A DNA stretch of 64,000 nt from the NCBI GenBank assembly GCA_021464415.1, contig CM038466.1, forward strand, positions 22,197,017 to 22,261,016, given 5' to 3'. Shown piece after piece: positions 1 to 13,779 of the stretch. The stretch's first letter is position 1, and each line of letters begins with the position of its first letter. This DNA comes from Lonicera japonica. Taxonomy: Eukaryota; Streptophyta; Magnoliopsida; Dipsacales; Caprifoliaceae. The notes beneath the pieces were generated by a model. That model saw nothing but the letters and a program-made list of their open reading frames with translations. It was not told where the DNA came from and made no database searches. The position numbers were made by a program, and so were the translations under genes.

Positions 1-720
1 TTTAAGTTGAAGTTTTACACAACTAAAATATGTGAACTAACAATGATGCATCTCGGATTTAATTAATTAGTTCCCTTATGTATATAATTTCACTTGACCG
101 GCCAATTCCCATGAACATAGGCACGCACGTACAACGTACAGTAGGGATCAATTAAGCACAATCCCAATTGTAAGTACCAAAATACTATGGGCCATTGATC
201 ATTCATTCTTACTTCATTGAGAGATGGGACAGGGGCCCTATACTTGAAAGTTCTTCTAAATTCATTCGCGATTTAGCCCATGCCCATGCCCATGGTCTCC
301 CCTTATTAATTTTATGTATATAAGTAGGGGAATATATGTGGCTTATAATTGGACCCACATACATCTTCTCCAAATGGAAAATACTTAGTACAATTATATG
401 CATCGTCCGCTTATATTAAATATACAATCTAGAATCGGGTAATTTTTTTTATTTTTTACTGAAATTCATAGTAATATTTTATCACTATGCACATAAAATT
501 TTACCCTTAAATGCATTCAATAGTGTGTTAGAAGAACTCCTACCCCCACACAAGAACTTTATCTAAATAAAATTAAATTACTGTATGCAAGCATCATTTT
601 GTACCATTCATTCATTCATTCACAATTACATGCAATCTTCACTCCCCCCCTCCTCTCTTTTATTCCTATTTTCTTTTCCTCACATCTGAGTCTAACACCA
701 ATGACTTCAGCAGTTATTCT

Positions 721-757
<37 letters not shown>

Positions 758-1722
758 GTTAATGATGGCTTTAGGTCCAAGAAACTCATCTCTTTCTAGT
801 CACTGTTTTGTCCCTTACTTTTTATTAACATTCTTTTTTTTTTTTTATTAACATCAGTCTGTCAACTTCAATCCTACTCCCTCAGATATCCATCTGATAT
901 CCTCTCCATGTGCCTTCCTTTCTACATTTTATAATAATAATGGAATCAAACTCATCTGATTAAGGTTTATATATATATATTGATTTAAGTTTTGTGAGTG
1001 TATTTTTAGTGGTAGAAAAACTTAAGTTACAAGCTGGAGTCTTATTAGTAAACATTTACCCAGTCTTATAGATATAGTAGTGTAGGATGCAAAAAACAAG
1101 AAAATCAAATAAAAGTAATGTCATATACATTTATATATATATATATTTATTTTTTAAAAAAGTTTAAATTTCTTAATTTTACAATCTCCCAATAATCAAT
1201 AAAGGAGGGGTAAACATCTTAAATTCTAACGTGCAGGTGAACTCAAACATGAAGAATCTGGGCTTAAGAGAGGACATTTTTCAACTAGACTAGCCCCACT
1301 ATCATACTAACATTCATCTCTACATTCCATCCCTCTCAAATCAAGGGTCATGTATATATTTTATTTTAGACTGTCCCTAATTAAGAACCATGTAGATTTG
1401 TATCATATCTAAAAATAGTAAATAAGATTTATTTATAATCTATCATTTACAATGAAATTAGTGTTTTCTTAACCTCCATTTAATAAAAAAAATTAAAAAT
1501 AATATAAAAAATAGTGTATTTTTTTTTAAATTGATAGATAAGTTATGTTTTAGTTTCTCATCCTAACTTCCATTTATACCCCTCCCCATTCTCCTCATCT
1601 CGCACACATTCACCTAGTCCCTTCATTCATTCTCTCTTTTCTCTCTCTCTCTCTCTCTCTCTCTAGGTCTTTTCTTTTTCATTTCTTGATCTAGTTAATC
1701 CAACCCACAAACATCGATCAAC
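1..1722. other. Upstream region and 5' leader of WUS
   Basis: No gene is visible here. The region is AT-rich and is the presumed promoter and 5' leader of the WUS gene that starts at 1723. It holds a GA dinucleotide run at about 721-754 and a CT run at about 1641-1664, the latter only some 60 bases before the start codon and so probably inside the 5' UTR. Long CT runs in leaders are common in plants. Short reading frames here (for example 209-403 and 599-799) are low-complexity and have no recognisable product. Confidence 0.6.
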
Positions 1723-4582
1723 ATGGAACCTCAACAAAATCAAAATCAACAACAAAACGAGGAAGGTGGAAACAAGAGTAACACTAGTAGTGGATACTTA
1801 TGTAGGCAGAGTAGTACAAGATGGACACCAACAAGCGAACAGATAAGGATACTCAAAGAGCTTTACTACAACAATGGAGTCAGGTCCCCAAGTGCAGAGC
1901 AGATACAGAGGATCTCTGCTCGCCTCAGGCAGTACGGCAAGATTGAGGGCAAAAACGTCTTTTACTGGTTCCAGAACCACAAAGCTCGTGAGAGGCAAAA
2001 GAAGAGGCTCATCACCACCACTAATACTAATCTTTCTGATCATCATCATCATCATCATCATCCCCCAATTTCAATCCAAGGGCTCAAACTCAGTTTCAGC
2101 AGACTAGTGTTTGGAGATCATCTGAGTACCCTAATATTACCCCTGGTGAAAACTCATTTTTATATTGTTTTTCCATCTCTTTGTTTTCTCATTTTAATTT
2201 TTCTTCTTTAATTTGAGTTCATTTTATCATATTTTTCTGTCTTTTTTTATTTTTTAGAAGGCAGAATAATGGTACACTGATCAACTAATCTAACTAACTG
2301 ACGAGGCAAACACACACCGACATAGAGCTATAATATTTTACCTATTTTAGTATCAATATATTATTATTATTTTTAAAATAGAGGGAGAAAAATTGCCTGC
2401 ATGTTTTACTCATGATTAAAGGGGTTAAAAATGTTGAGAATATAAATTTTATATCGAATAATTCAAGATTTGGAAAACAATGTATAAGATCTGTGGTTAG
2501 TTCACCTATTTTCAATTAGTTTTGGGTTAAATACTCTAAATTTTAATAAATAAAATGGATATTTATATTTTGTGTATGATTATGATTATAATTATTAGCA
2601 TTTATAATGATTAGCTATCCTATATTATCTTTAGTGACACTTTTTATAAATATTTTATACAATTGTCCTATGATTTTTTTTAAGTCACCACAAAATTAAA
2701 GAGATCAATAAAATTAACCACCAAGGGACGAGGCCGCATTACGAATTTTAGAGAACAAATAAAACTCTCCGAAACACGATAAAAAAAAAAAAAAAAAAGA
2801 AGCAGCATTACGAGTATTGGATTAGAGCGGCTAAGGAATTTCTCTTAAAGGGGCGAAACTAGTATAAATACTATTTTTTGCCAGATTAAAGGGGTCAAAC
2901 TCAAGTAATGTGCACATAATTACTAGAAAATACATGTCTGTTACGCTTATTTGTTAACGTGTAAGCATAAATAATATTTCTTTTCTTTTCTAATTTTTCT
3001 AATTTTTCTTTTTTGAAAGGTTCTTGACTTTTTTATCTTTAAGTCCGTCTGTATTAATTGTATTTTTTTTTCTTTATAAATATTTTGTACTTTTAGGGTT
3101 TTTATTTTTTTCTCTTTTGGGTATATGTGATTTTTCAGGGGTTTCATCTTCTTGCTCTTCATCTGGAGTGCTTGCTGTTTATCAAGGGGGGAACTATGGG
3201 TATGGATCTGTGGCCATGGAGAAGAGTTTTAGGGTAAGAACTAAGAATATTAATAAGTAATGACTAAACATTTCTGTGATGGAGTTAACTAACATTAATT
3301 ATTTTGCCTTAAATAAATTAGCTGTGATGGAGTTAACTAACCAAAGATATGAATTTTCTTAGTTCAATCTTCCTAAAAAGCAATGGAAAAATAGATTCTA
3401 ACATAGACATTTCTGTCTTGGCCTTGTCCGGAGGTCATCTGCCTTAAATTAATATATAACGGAGTAATTCTAATTTTCTTTTCATGATGACTTAAATCGA
3501 TATTTTCCTTATCGAGATATATATATATATATATATATAAAATTAACTAACATACTTATTAAATTTCACAATAAGTTGTATCAGTAACCCTATTTCTTAA
3601 AAAGTACTAGAATGGTGCATGGGACTTTTAGACCGAGGGAGTAGTAATTAACTTGGGTGACGATACAAATTTACACACAAATTCAAACCTTTTACAACAG
3701 CGTATACAAAAATAGTTTTGAAAAGAAAAGTTATATATAGTCTCTTCTTTTAGAAATACTACAAATTCTAGAAGAAGGGAATTGAACTCACAACGTTCTA
3801 AGTGAGAGTTATGGACCATTGTCACTTGAATTAATACTCTTAATTGGTTGACAATCTAACACATTATCTCCTCTGGGAATAATTGGAGGCGGACTAAATT
3901 TCACAAGCAAATTCTTTCTTATTTTATTTTAAATTAAGAGTTTGGTTTACAGTAATAAGTTTAGAGAGTGTGCATTTGTCCGATTAGTGAAGAGGCAAAT
4001 GCTACATATATTCTCCTCCCCCATGTAAATAATGGAAGTTTGTAACGAGTACAACTTCATTGATTGTATGCATTAATATTAACTTATTTAAAAATATGTG
4101 TAAAAGTCAAAACTAAACTCTTAATTCAAGACACAGAATAATTTTGTTGTTGTCTTGTTTAATTGGTCATATAGATATATAACTCTAAAATCTTTATTCG
4201 TGTTAACTTGAACCAGGATTGTTCAATATCACCAAGAGATCTTCATAGCAGTGGTGGATCCATGGGTCCGAGTTTCGGGTGGGTAGGGGTAGATCCATAT
4301 TCTCCGGTACCCTACCCTTTTCTCGACACCAAAACACCCGCAGATCACGAAACCCTAGAACATGAACAAGAAGAAGAAGAAGAAGAAGAAGAAGAGTCGT
4401 CAGAGATCGAAACCCTACCTCTTTTCCCCATGCATGGTGAAGATAGCACCGTTAAGCCAGAATCGGATGGTTATTACAGCAGTGGCTGGTACCGGCCCAA
4501 CAATGGTGGGGCCGGTTCTCGTACTTCACTTGAGCTTAGCCTCAACTCCTATATGAGTGGCCGGCCCACCGGTTCTCACTAA
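1723..4582 (+). CDS. WUS: WUSCHEL homeodomain transcription factor (three exons, one apparent frameshift)
   Basis: WUS keeps stem cells in the shoot meristem and works in the nucleus as a repressor or activator. Exons: 1723-2145, 3139-3233, 4217-4582, all with GT-AG introns. Residues about 32-97 form the long WUS-type homeodomain (start [20 protein letters not shown], helix 3 [18 protein letters not shown]). A run of seven His follows. Exon 3 carries an acidic Glu run (GAA repeat near 4371), the WUS box TLPLFP (4412-4429) and an EAR-like LELSLN (4529-4546). Exon 2 ends in AMEKSFR and exon 3 opens with DCSIS, as in WUS orthologues. The three exons sum to 884 bases, one short of a whole frame. 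The homeodomain reads in one frame, while the [13 protein letters not shown] segment before the exon 1 donor reads in another, and only the latter joins exon 2 in phase. The missing base lies most simply in the C5 run at 2062-2066. With it the protein would be 294 residues, close to Arabidopsis WUS. Identity is very secure. Whether the frameshift is real is open. Confidence 0.96.
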
Positions 4583-7500
4583 GTATTTATTTGGGATTTT
4601 AGCGCTCTCTCATTTGAAAGCACATTTTGATGTTTTATTTATTTATTTAGATAATTAGGATAGATATGATATATATGTATTGTAACTATTAAATGCTTAA
4701 GGGATGATGCATGCCTCTAATGCATTGTTACTAGTGTTAGTGAGACTGTACGTACGTAACTTCTAGCTATCTTCATGTCATTTGTTGTATAAGACTCTAG
4801 CTATTAATGTAATAGTATTTTATTGGGAGATATATATATATATATATATATTTTGAAGGACGAAAAAGTTTGCTTGGAAAACATAAGAATGGGTATCCTT
4901 GTACAATAGAAGTGTGCTTTTTATTTATTTATTTATTTATTTTGAAGTGGTGGATAGAACCGGGTGCTTGAAGGGTATAGGGGTAAGGGCATGGGATAGC
5001 GCTCAAATAACTATTAGTCTCATAAAGTATGTAATTACTGCATCGCATGAATGTATTGCACATTATGGTTTTACGATGTGATTAATTAATATTATTCTAG
5101 CTAGCATGTGCCATTTGTGCATGCTTTTAACGTACAATAAATTAAGATATATAAGAAATGGTCTCCGTTAATTAATACATTAATGACATGATGTCGATCG
5201 GATGAGTTATATGACAATTAAGTTGTCCAGTTAGATTTTAATTTATGTCATATTATTAGATGATGAAGATAGGGATAGCATTTTATCTCAAGGGAATTTA
5301 ATTTATTCACTTTTAAGTACTTCTCGATCTAGTTAAATATATATTCCAGTTTCTCTTTCCTAGCTAAATGGAGACTAATTAAATATTTGATAGAGTTAGT
5401 TCGTCTAGTGTATAACATGCAACTTGAAAAAGCATGCATTATAATGTACGTACGTGATTGGCAAAGTACAATAAGATTATACTGTTATCTCATCTTTTTA
5501 TGAAATGCTTTTTAGGATAAAACTCTTATAATATCGATTTCACTATGAAATCATGTTCCAAAACGCAATACAAAATTAAACAGATCGTGCTGAGGTCCAA
5601 CTAATTTTTCAAACGAATTATCGAAGTAAAGTCGAGTTTTAAACAGCCTTCATACGAAGTTTAGTTGAATTTTAATCAAAAGATTATATTGGTTCGTATA
5701 ATAACAAACTTAATTTGTTAAATATATATATATATATGTTATATATATTTCACTTATTTTACGCATTATATATGTCATGGTGCGTATATATACCATTATG
5801 AACCCGAAGCAAAATGGTTAAAGTGTCCTTATTATCCTATACTTTTTTACCCACAACCAATTATATACTGAGAAAATATATATGTTGCCTAACTACTACT
5901 ACTACCTCTTGCAGATTAAGATCCTCAAAAATCAATTTAAAACTTCAGTGATTTAAATTATCTTTTCCATAAATGAATCTCTCTAAAGTGACATTAACCA
6001 CTTTTAAAAAACACTAATATTATTATATCAATATAATACGTACATTTTCCGGATGCTGAAATATTAATTAGCTAGACGACTTTCTAATTCACAATGAAAA
6101 AAATCTTTAAACATGCATGCCGATGAATTTTTTTCTTCCTTTCGCTTTTCTTTTTCTGTTTCTAAAGAAATGTCCATGTACTTAATTGCACGTATTGATA
6201 AAATGTGACACATACAGTATAAGAATTCCAACAGTACACTAAGTTGTTAATGAGTAACTTAATTTTTGCAATTTCAGTTCATACGTGTAAACTTAATTAG
6301 ACAAATATTTAAGTCATACGAACTTAGACTCGTGTCACACACTTCAAGAATGCAACAAGTCGATCTATTAAGATACGATTCTTAAAACATCTTGCAACTG
6401 TTAAAATGTTGTTGACAGGAAATCAAGTAAACCGATCTGAACACGTTTTTAAACTCGACCCATCTCCACCGGACATTTTCTAAGAGCATCTACCGTACGT
6501 ATGTAGGTAAAATTTATTTACAAATTTATAAATTTGGCACTAAATTTTTTGAATAGTTATACCAGATACAATATAAAAAATAACTATAAAGTTGTACCAA
6601 ACCCGTATGAACTTTTAGCTTAAAATAAATAAATTAGAAAAGCCTCGTACAAGTGAGGCACACTCGTATGAGAGTGAGGAAAAAGCTCCGGTGTGACTCA
6701 ATTGTATGAGTTTTTGTATTTTATTTTATTTTTGGATGAGGCTTTTCTATTTTTTTTAGCTCTTTCTAAAGGATTTTTTAACATAAAAAAATAAAATATT
6801 TATACAGCTGTGACTTAGTCGTATGAGCAAAAAAATAAATAAAAAAGTCTATAAGACAACCGTATGAAATATTAATTTTCTGTATACGAGTAAAAAACAC
6901 TCTTATGAATAAAACATAATTATATAATTAAAATTTAAATATATAATAAATTTATTCCCTCACTATTATATAATACTAAATTTGCGCTCTAAATTTCGTC
7001 TGTTATAATAACTAACGTATATGATAAATTTATGGATTTATTATACCCACCACTACGAATATTTTAAGACATATAAAGGACCGTAAGAATAGTTTGCCTT
7101 TCTCGTTTACCTGTTTTGGTGGATCGAAGAAGATTGTTTTATGTCACCTTCAAAGAATCAAAGGAATAAATGCGGAGAACTGAATGAACTCTACTGTACA
7201 AGCTATGTGTGTTAAATGTGTCATCCAAAATCCTTTCACAGAGATTATGTAACACGCGCTTGCACTGCTCTAGACCAGCGCGTGGCCCTACAGAGATTTT
7301 AATGTGCGACCCTATTGTGCTGAGGAGAAAGTTTAGGGCGGTGCGTCCTACGCTATCCTGCGCATGTTTGGGGGTAGGAAAATTATGAGCTCACAAAAAA
7401 AGTCACATTTTTTCGGTAATAGACATCGGTTGAAAAATTGAAATTTCATGATGAAACTTTTTAATTTATGAATTGCCTCCCATTTTTACTTTAATTTATG

Positions 7501-10500
7501 AATTTGCCCTCTATTTTTATTGTTTTACAACATTTCAAAATTTATAATAAAGTAAGATCTATATCCAAATTACATAAAACATAATGCGGCTTTTAATGAT
7601 TTAGCGTAAATTCAGCATATATTGATTTAATAAATATTATTATAGTACTAAGTCCGTACTTCAATTACTTTTGGGGTTTTTCTAGTATTATATTGATTTA
7701 TTGCCTTCTTTGTAAATATTTAATTTTATTTAAAATATAAGGCTGTTGTAATTGTGGTTGAAAAGTGAGCGTAAAGTCTGGCCACGTACCTTGAGCTTAG
7801 CACGGTCCATTTATTTATGGGTAGATGGCAAAAAGATATGCAAATGATATCGAATTGTCTTGAAAACTACAAGATAAAGATAGAAACTGTAAGTAGTACT
7901 ATGTGTGTGTTGTGTAAGTGAAGAAAATAATGAAATGTTAGAAAGAATGAATTGAAAGACCTTAAATATAATTGCGGCCGTTATTCTTAAAAGCGTTTTG
8001 AAATAGGGTGATATTGGATACACTCCCCAAAATTTTCAATTCATCTCGGTCAGAGAAAATTTGAAACTCAACCTAGTGTATTTTATCTATTTCTTTCAAC
8101 TCACCCTTATTTTTATTCCACATCTAAACAACATTTATAAACACTTTTATACCCATCTGTATCTTCTTCTTCTTTGACAAAATCAATCTGCATCTTTGAA
8201 ACCATTCGTAAATCTCGATAGCAACTTATTCCAATTTATTTATCACCACACCCATGACCAGAGCTCTATCAGCCTCGTTGAATTTTGTTTTGACACATTT
8301 GAGTAAATTGACACAAAGATCCCTCATAGCATCTCGATTTCATAAACAATAGCATCAGGCCTTAATATTAACTTCATCTCATCAAATATTCATTAAACAA
8401 AAAGTAATTTTCAATTAATCAAATTAAAAAAAAGGTAAAATGGCACAATGATTTAATTTGAGTTCATATCGTATCTTTTAAATCAAATCCTTGACAAGAA
8501 TCTAACCAATTTTGAAGGAATCCTAAGTTAAATTATTTCAAGACATATGAATCTCCATATTCATAAAGAACTACCATGGATGTGTTGATGCGTGTTCCAT
8601 TAATTGCTTAGTTCAAATTCTCTGCTCGCCATTCTTTTTTTTTCGGCAACTTCCTCATCAAATACTCCTGTCGCCGGCGGCATCTCCAATCACCCCTTCA
8701 GTAACGTTGCTGCCATAAGAGAATTCGAAATAGGCTGCCAGGAATTGGCATGATTTTAAGGGGAAAATTCTGAAAATTTTAAGGGCTTGTTTGGTTAAAA
8801 AAAATAAGCTTTTTCACCAAATTTACAAAATTTTAGTGAGGTAAATAAAATAGTTTGGTGGGTACAATTAAAAATACTCTTGAAATAACAAGCCTCTTTT
8901 AATCTCGTCATGAATGACTTGTCCAATTGCCTTTGATTAAATAGATGAAATAATTTTGTCACGTGTTAAAGATGCTTCTGTTTACCTTAAAATCGTTTGG
9001 ACTGAACAAATAATAAGCCCACCATATTATATATAAATGTCATATTTTTTTGATCTTTAATTTTTTTTTTTAAATATACTATCCAACAAATTTTAACTTT
9101 TCAAAAAAATAAAATTTTAAACTCTTCAGTACCAGTGAAATTAAAATTATTTTTATGTGTGAAATGTAGCTTTACAATTTTGGGTTATAATATTAATGAC
9201 CTGAGAAAACACTATAAATTAACGGATCAAGTTAATTAATAATAATATATTTGTTAATACAACAATATCTATTTATAATATATGCATACACATACATGTA
9301 TTGTGTATGTACACATGTCCTTTAATATAGTTAGTATGTAATTTTTACATTATAAATATATATATATATATATATGCATATTTATGTTTGTTAATCCACA
9401 AGTATGTGTATACATAAGTGTATAATTTTATATATATTTCTTGAGTTTACTACACGTATATATCTAATTAACGTTCCGAGACAAAACACAACTCATTGCC
9501 TAGCCTTTTTAGCTATTGATATAGTTAATATACCTAATTCAAGTTTGAGAACTACATTATAAATACCACAAATTATTTGCTTGTCCCTTCAATCGTGTCC
9601 ATCGCCTGGGCTTTATTCCCCCCACCCCGTCTCCTTTTTACATAATTAACATTTTTGAGCCATTTCATTCTTCAATATTTTTTTTCTTTCACAAGCTAAC
9701 ATCTATTTGTGATTTTTTTTTATTTTTTTTTTGTCAATTTAACGGTTTGGCTTTTTATTTTCTTTACTAGACTATGCATCTTAAATTAATAATTTTATTT
9801 TTCTATTAAACCATATATAATTGGGTAAGGTTCAAGTTATATCAGTATAAAATAAAATTATTTTACATCCACTCATAACTTTTTCTCAGATTCATCTATA
9901 ATTATCAAATCCACCATAAGATTAGCTATTTTTATTGTGTTTATCATGCACGCAAAATTTCACATTAATCAAATATTTGTATAAATTTAATATGTAACAT
10001 GATTATGATAGCGAATTTCTGCAAGTCTGAATAATTTAATTTTTTGCATGGATATTTCATATATAATAATGATCTAACCCAATAGATAAATTGATGAATT
10101 ATGAATTTAAGAAAAAATTATTGACATGTGTAAAACTTTTTTATTTTACACCCAATGTAACTTGAACATTCTCTTATACAATTAATATATAAATACTTTT
10201 CATTATGAAAAATAAGTTTGTATTTTTGACAATTTTTTAAGTTAAAATACTATTTTCTTAAAAAGTAAAAATAGATTCTTAATGAGAAACAAAGTGTGTA
10301 ATTTATTACGTACTATAAAACTCTCAAATTAAAAAGTGTAATTTCAAAATATAAGCTTAACAAAATTTATACCTGAAAATAAATTAAATTAGGCTTGCCG
10401 GTAAATTAACCAGCGCATAGTAGATACTACAAATAAAAACGAACATGTTGACCAATAGGACACAATAAACAATTTATTATATGCTAATTACGTGCCATAA

Positions 10501-10787
10501 TTTTTATTTATCCTGATTCTAAATTTAGCTGAATGTTAAAATATACTTTTATCTTAGGTACTATGTACATCCAGAACCAAAAAAAAAAAAAAAAAAGTAC
10601 GATGTGCATGCATTAACTTTTTCACCAACCTAAGTTTAAGTTTATACTAACATTCGACATTCTCGGGTCCACTGTTGTGCACGTATGCTGCCTCTTTTTC
10701 ACTATTTCGTCTTAAATTTTCTTTAGATGTAAATTTTGTATATGTAAACTGGGGTTCGCCACGGATGCCATCTTCTTATTTAAATAA
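4583..10787. other. Intergenic, AT-rich, no supported gene
   Basis: The WUS 3' flank is followed by about 6 kb without a supported gene. It contains TA microsatellites (4831-4850, 5722-5738, 9358-9376) and AT-rich filler. A patch of higher GC at 7230-7380 and exon-like stretches at 8160-8330 and 8570-8760 could be decayed gene or transposon fragments, but no family is recognised. The phrase at 8781-8800 resembles the ends of PIF or hAT MITEs, without a partner end found. Confidence 0.5.
8165..8336 (-). pseudogene. Possible gene fragment, unrecognised
   Basis: Read on the minus strand, this stretch gives a protein-like segment beginning MRDLCVNLLKCVKTKFNEAD and running on after one in-frame stop into VAIEIYEWFQRC. 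The composition (balanced charged and hydrophobic residues) is less AT-biased than the flanks, so it may be a captured or decayed exon. I do not recognise the family, and chance cannot be excluded. Confidence 0.22.
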
Positions 10788-11319
10788 GGGTGCGTTTGAT
10801 TGCAAGCGTGGAATTTGTATGGAAAGAAAATAAGTTACTGGTAATTGAATTGCCTAGAATTGAGTTGCATGGAAAATGAAGTGTAGTGTGTTTGATTGCC
10901 TTAATTTTCTACCCGGAAAATATTGGTTGTATTGTGGCATTTTTAATGTAGAAAAAATTATGGGTATTTTTTTTTACATAATTTTATAGTCATGATGGAT
11001 CTTGTTTAATTGATCTTGATGAGTAGATTTTAAATATAAATTTTTTATTAAATTTTGAATTTTGTAGTTTAAGTTATAGCATTTTTAGTGTAGAAAATGG
11101 GTAAAATGTTGTCTCGGAAAACCGTGAATTTGCCTGGAAAATAAAAACTAGCCCCCCCCAAAGAAAATATTTTCCTTGTTTACAAGGAAAATGTAAGTGT
11201 GTGAGCCAAAAGTGGGAATTCAATTGCCTAGAAAAAAAAGCCAATCAAACACCTTAAGTTGTCAAATCAAGTGGAAAATGGATATTTTCCATGGAAAATA
11301 CTCCCAATCAAACACACCC
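10788..11319. mobile_element. PIF/Harbinger-like (Tourist-type) MITE, 532 bp
   Basis: The element starts GGGTGCGTTTGATTG and ends CAATCAAACACACCC, an inverted pair with one mismatch. It is flanked by TAA on both sides (10785-10787 and 11320-11322), the 3-bp target duplication typical of PIF/Harbinger elements. No transposase is inside, so it is non-autonomous. Confidence 0.75.
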
Positions 11320-13100
11320 TAAGAGTAATACTATTATTAAATTAATTTTTTTATTATTAAAATAATATGTGATCAATACTTAACGCATTATCTATAAACC
11401 ATACAATACATCATTTGTTTCGACATTAGTGACAACTGTATTGACAATAATATTATCTTAAATAATACTGTCATTTAAAATTATTATTCTCAATTTTTCT
11501 AAGACATTTTAAATTTAATTATTTTCTCTTGACGAGATAATAGTACGTTAACGTTATAATTTAAGTTAAATATCTACTAATACTAATATAGTGGTCATTG
11601 CCCCCTCCCAAAAATGGCTTTGATATAGTAGAAATCCCCTACTAGTATTGAAATATGTTAAAAACCGTTACCAAACATTACTTGCTCAAAAAAGTTAAGT
11701 ATTAGGGTCCGTTTGATAAGAAAATAGAAAAGAAAAATAAAAATAGTTGATCTTTGTGAAAAATTGAAAAATAAGTTGATACATATAGTAAGATGTCTTT
11801 TTTGTGACTTTTTTAATGGAGAAATTTTTTTTTGTGGTTGAGGAATAAATTTTTTTCACAAAAAATTATAAAGAATGCAAGACATATACTCATAAAATGA
11901 GCATGAAATGGAGAGTATTTTATCACATGCCTCAACTTATTTTCCAACTTTTCACATATACTCAAATGAAACTTTATTTGTCAAACTTTTGCATTTATTA
12001 TTTTTATGCTCACCTCATACCTAGAAATAAATCCTCGCTCCATCCCTAATTTTGAACAAAACACAGTGATCCTTGACTTTTTTACTATTACATCTCTAAG
12101 CATATTTAATTTATAGAGAGAAAGATGAATGAGAAACAAACGATATATAGTGCGTACGTTGTTTTTAAATATTTTACTATTATACATTTATGCTAAAAGA
12201 AAGGGATACAGATTGCATTTGTGACTGGCGGAGGATGGAGAAGATTAGAGGTGACAAAATGGGTTGAGCCCAACCTAACCCGTTAACACAACGGGCCTAA
12301 ACGGGTTGGGCTGTTAACAAAGAGGGTTATAGCGGGTTGACTTGTTAGTCCAATATTAAAAAATATGTTTTATTTTTCTAAACTATTTAATGACCACCGT
12401 TTCACTTACAGGGAGAGAGCGAGTGTGTGTGATTGTGTGGATAGAGAAAAATCTTGAAAGCTTTTTGAGGGGTAGAGTACGTAATGTGCCTAAATGGAAA
12501 GATAAGGCATTTGAGTTGCACCTTTTAGTTCTATTTGCGTGCAAGTTCTAAGTAAAGGCTGGGTTACACGTTAGTTGGTTGTGCCACTTTTATTTAATTA
12601 CTAGATGCACACCTTCTTCAACTAAATTTTTCCAACACCCCACACTGATCGATCCGTATATAATGTACTAGTCTCACTCTTTTTTGAGTTTTTGTCCATA
12701 GGTAATCATAACCAAAGTTAAAAACAGGGTTTCTGCCTTTACTCTCTAAGAACCAAAACTAATGGACCATCCCTTCCTACTAAATTGATAGGAATTTGTC
12801 AGAAATTTGGGACATGTGTTTCCTATCAAACAAATGAATGCTCTAAATGTATATACCATGTTGTCAGTGTGAGAATTATGTACAAACTGTCTTTAATTTT
12901 ATACCAGGGAGATTGGTAGAGTGGTTAAAAATTCGGACTTCCTATAAGACCGGTCTCATGTTTGTGTTTAGTGATGTATCTGTTGTATAAATAAATAGTA
13001 CATAAATTATGCATTGAGTCAAGTCCTTTTCAAAGGACCAAAATGGTTAGTTGAAATTGTTATTAAGTTTATTGAATCACTACCAATATGGAATACATGG
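11320..13100. other. Intergenic, remnants of transposon ends only
   Basis: No gene is seen. At 11704-11730 there is a GGGTCCGTTTGATAAG-like MITE end without a clear partner. At 12247-12355 lies a stretch rich in the words GGGTTG and CCCAACC, typical of the ends of small hAT elements in plants, again without a visible second end. Confidence 0.4.
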
Positions 13101-13540
13101 GAAATGAGAAGTATATTATTCTATATATGTTCCTTAAGTCAAACTATGGTCGAACAAGATCACACATGAGTTAACTAAAGTGAGTTATAATATTCAATTT
13201 TTTTATATATATATTTTAAGTCATGCCAAGTTCAAAGGGCCGGGAAGGCTAGAAAGGTGACCGCTTTAAATCCTCATGTATTGTATAGAGTGTCAAATAG
13301 GAGTATAAAATGTTAAGCCTAAATTTTAATACGGAAATGAGAAGTATATTTGGTTGAACAAGATTACATAGGAGTTAACTGAAGTGAGTTATAATATTCA
13401 AAATTTTTTTTGCTTTTAACATATATTTTAAGTAAGTCAAACTTAGCTCAAAGGAAGGCTAGAAAGGTGACCGCTTTAAATCCTCATGTACCGTATAAAG
13501 TGTCAATAGGAGTATAAAATGCCAAACCTAAATTTTAACA
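13101..13540. repeat. Tandem duplication, two units of about 233 and 207 bp
   Basis: Unit 1 runs 13101-13333 and unit 2 13334-13540. Both contain GAAATGAGAAGTATATT, GTGAGTTATAATATTCAA, GGAAGGCTAGAAAGGTGACC and AGGAGTATAAAATG in the same order. They differ by point changes and small indels, so the duplication is not recent. Confidence 0.85.
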
Positions 13541-13779
13541 CATACAGATGGATCTATTTTAATTAATAAAAAAGGCTTAATCTTTTCTAGATTTCAGTTG
13601 TCAATCCACACTTTTTCTACTTTAAGAATAAAAACTTTATTGGTTCGTTTTTTTAACAGAAAAGCAGAAATATTATAAAAGATAAGTGTTAATATTACAT
13701 AGCCCTCCTATGCGGCTTACAATTTTGCCAGATATATCATCACTCACCACATGAAAAGAGAGGAGGGAATAGTGTCATA

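Noticed and set aside
7230..7380. GC-richer patch as an RNA gene
   Set aside because: No fold or known RNA signature could be recognised by eye.
12905..12965. tRNA-like phrase (AGATTGGTAGAGTGGTTAAA) suggesting a tRNA gene
   Set aside because: No complete cloverleaf could be formed, and there is no T-loop or acceptor stem match at the right spacing.
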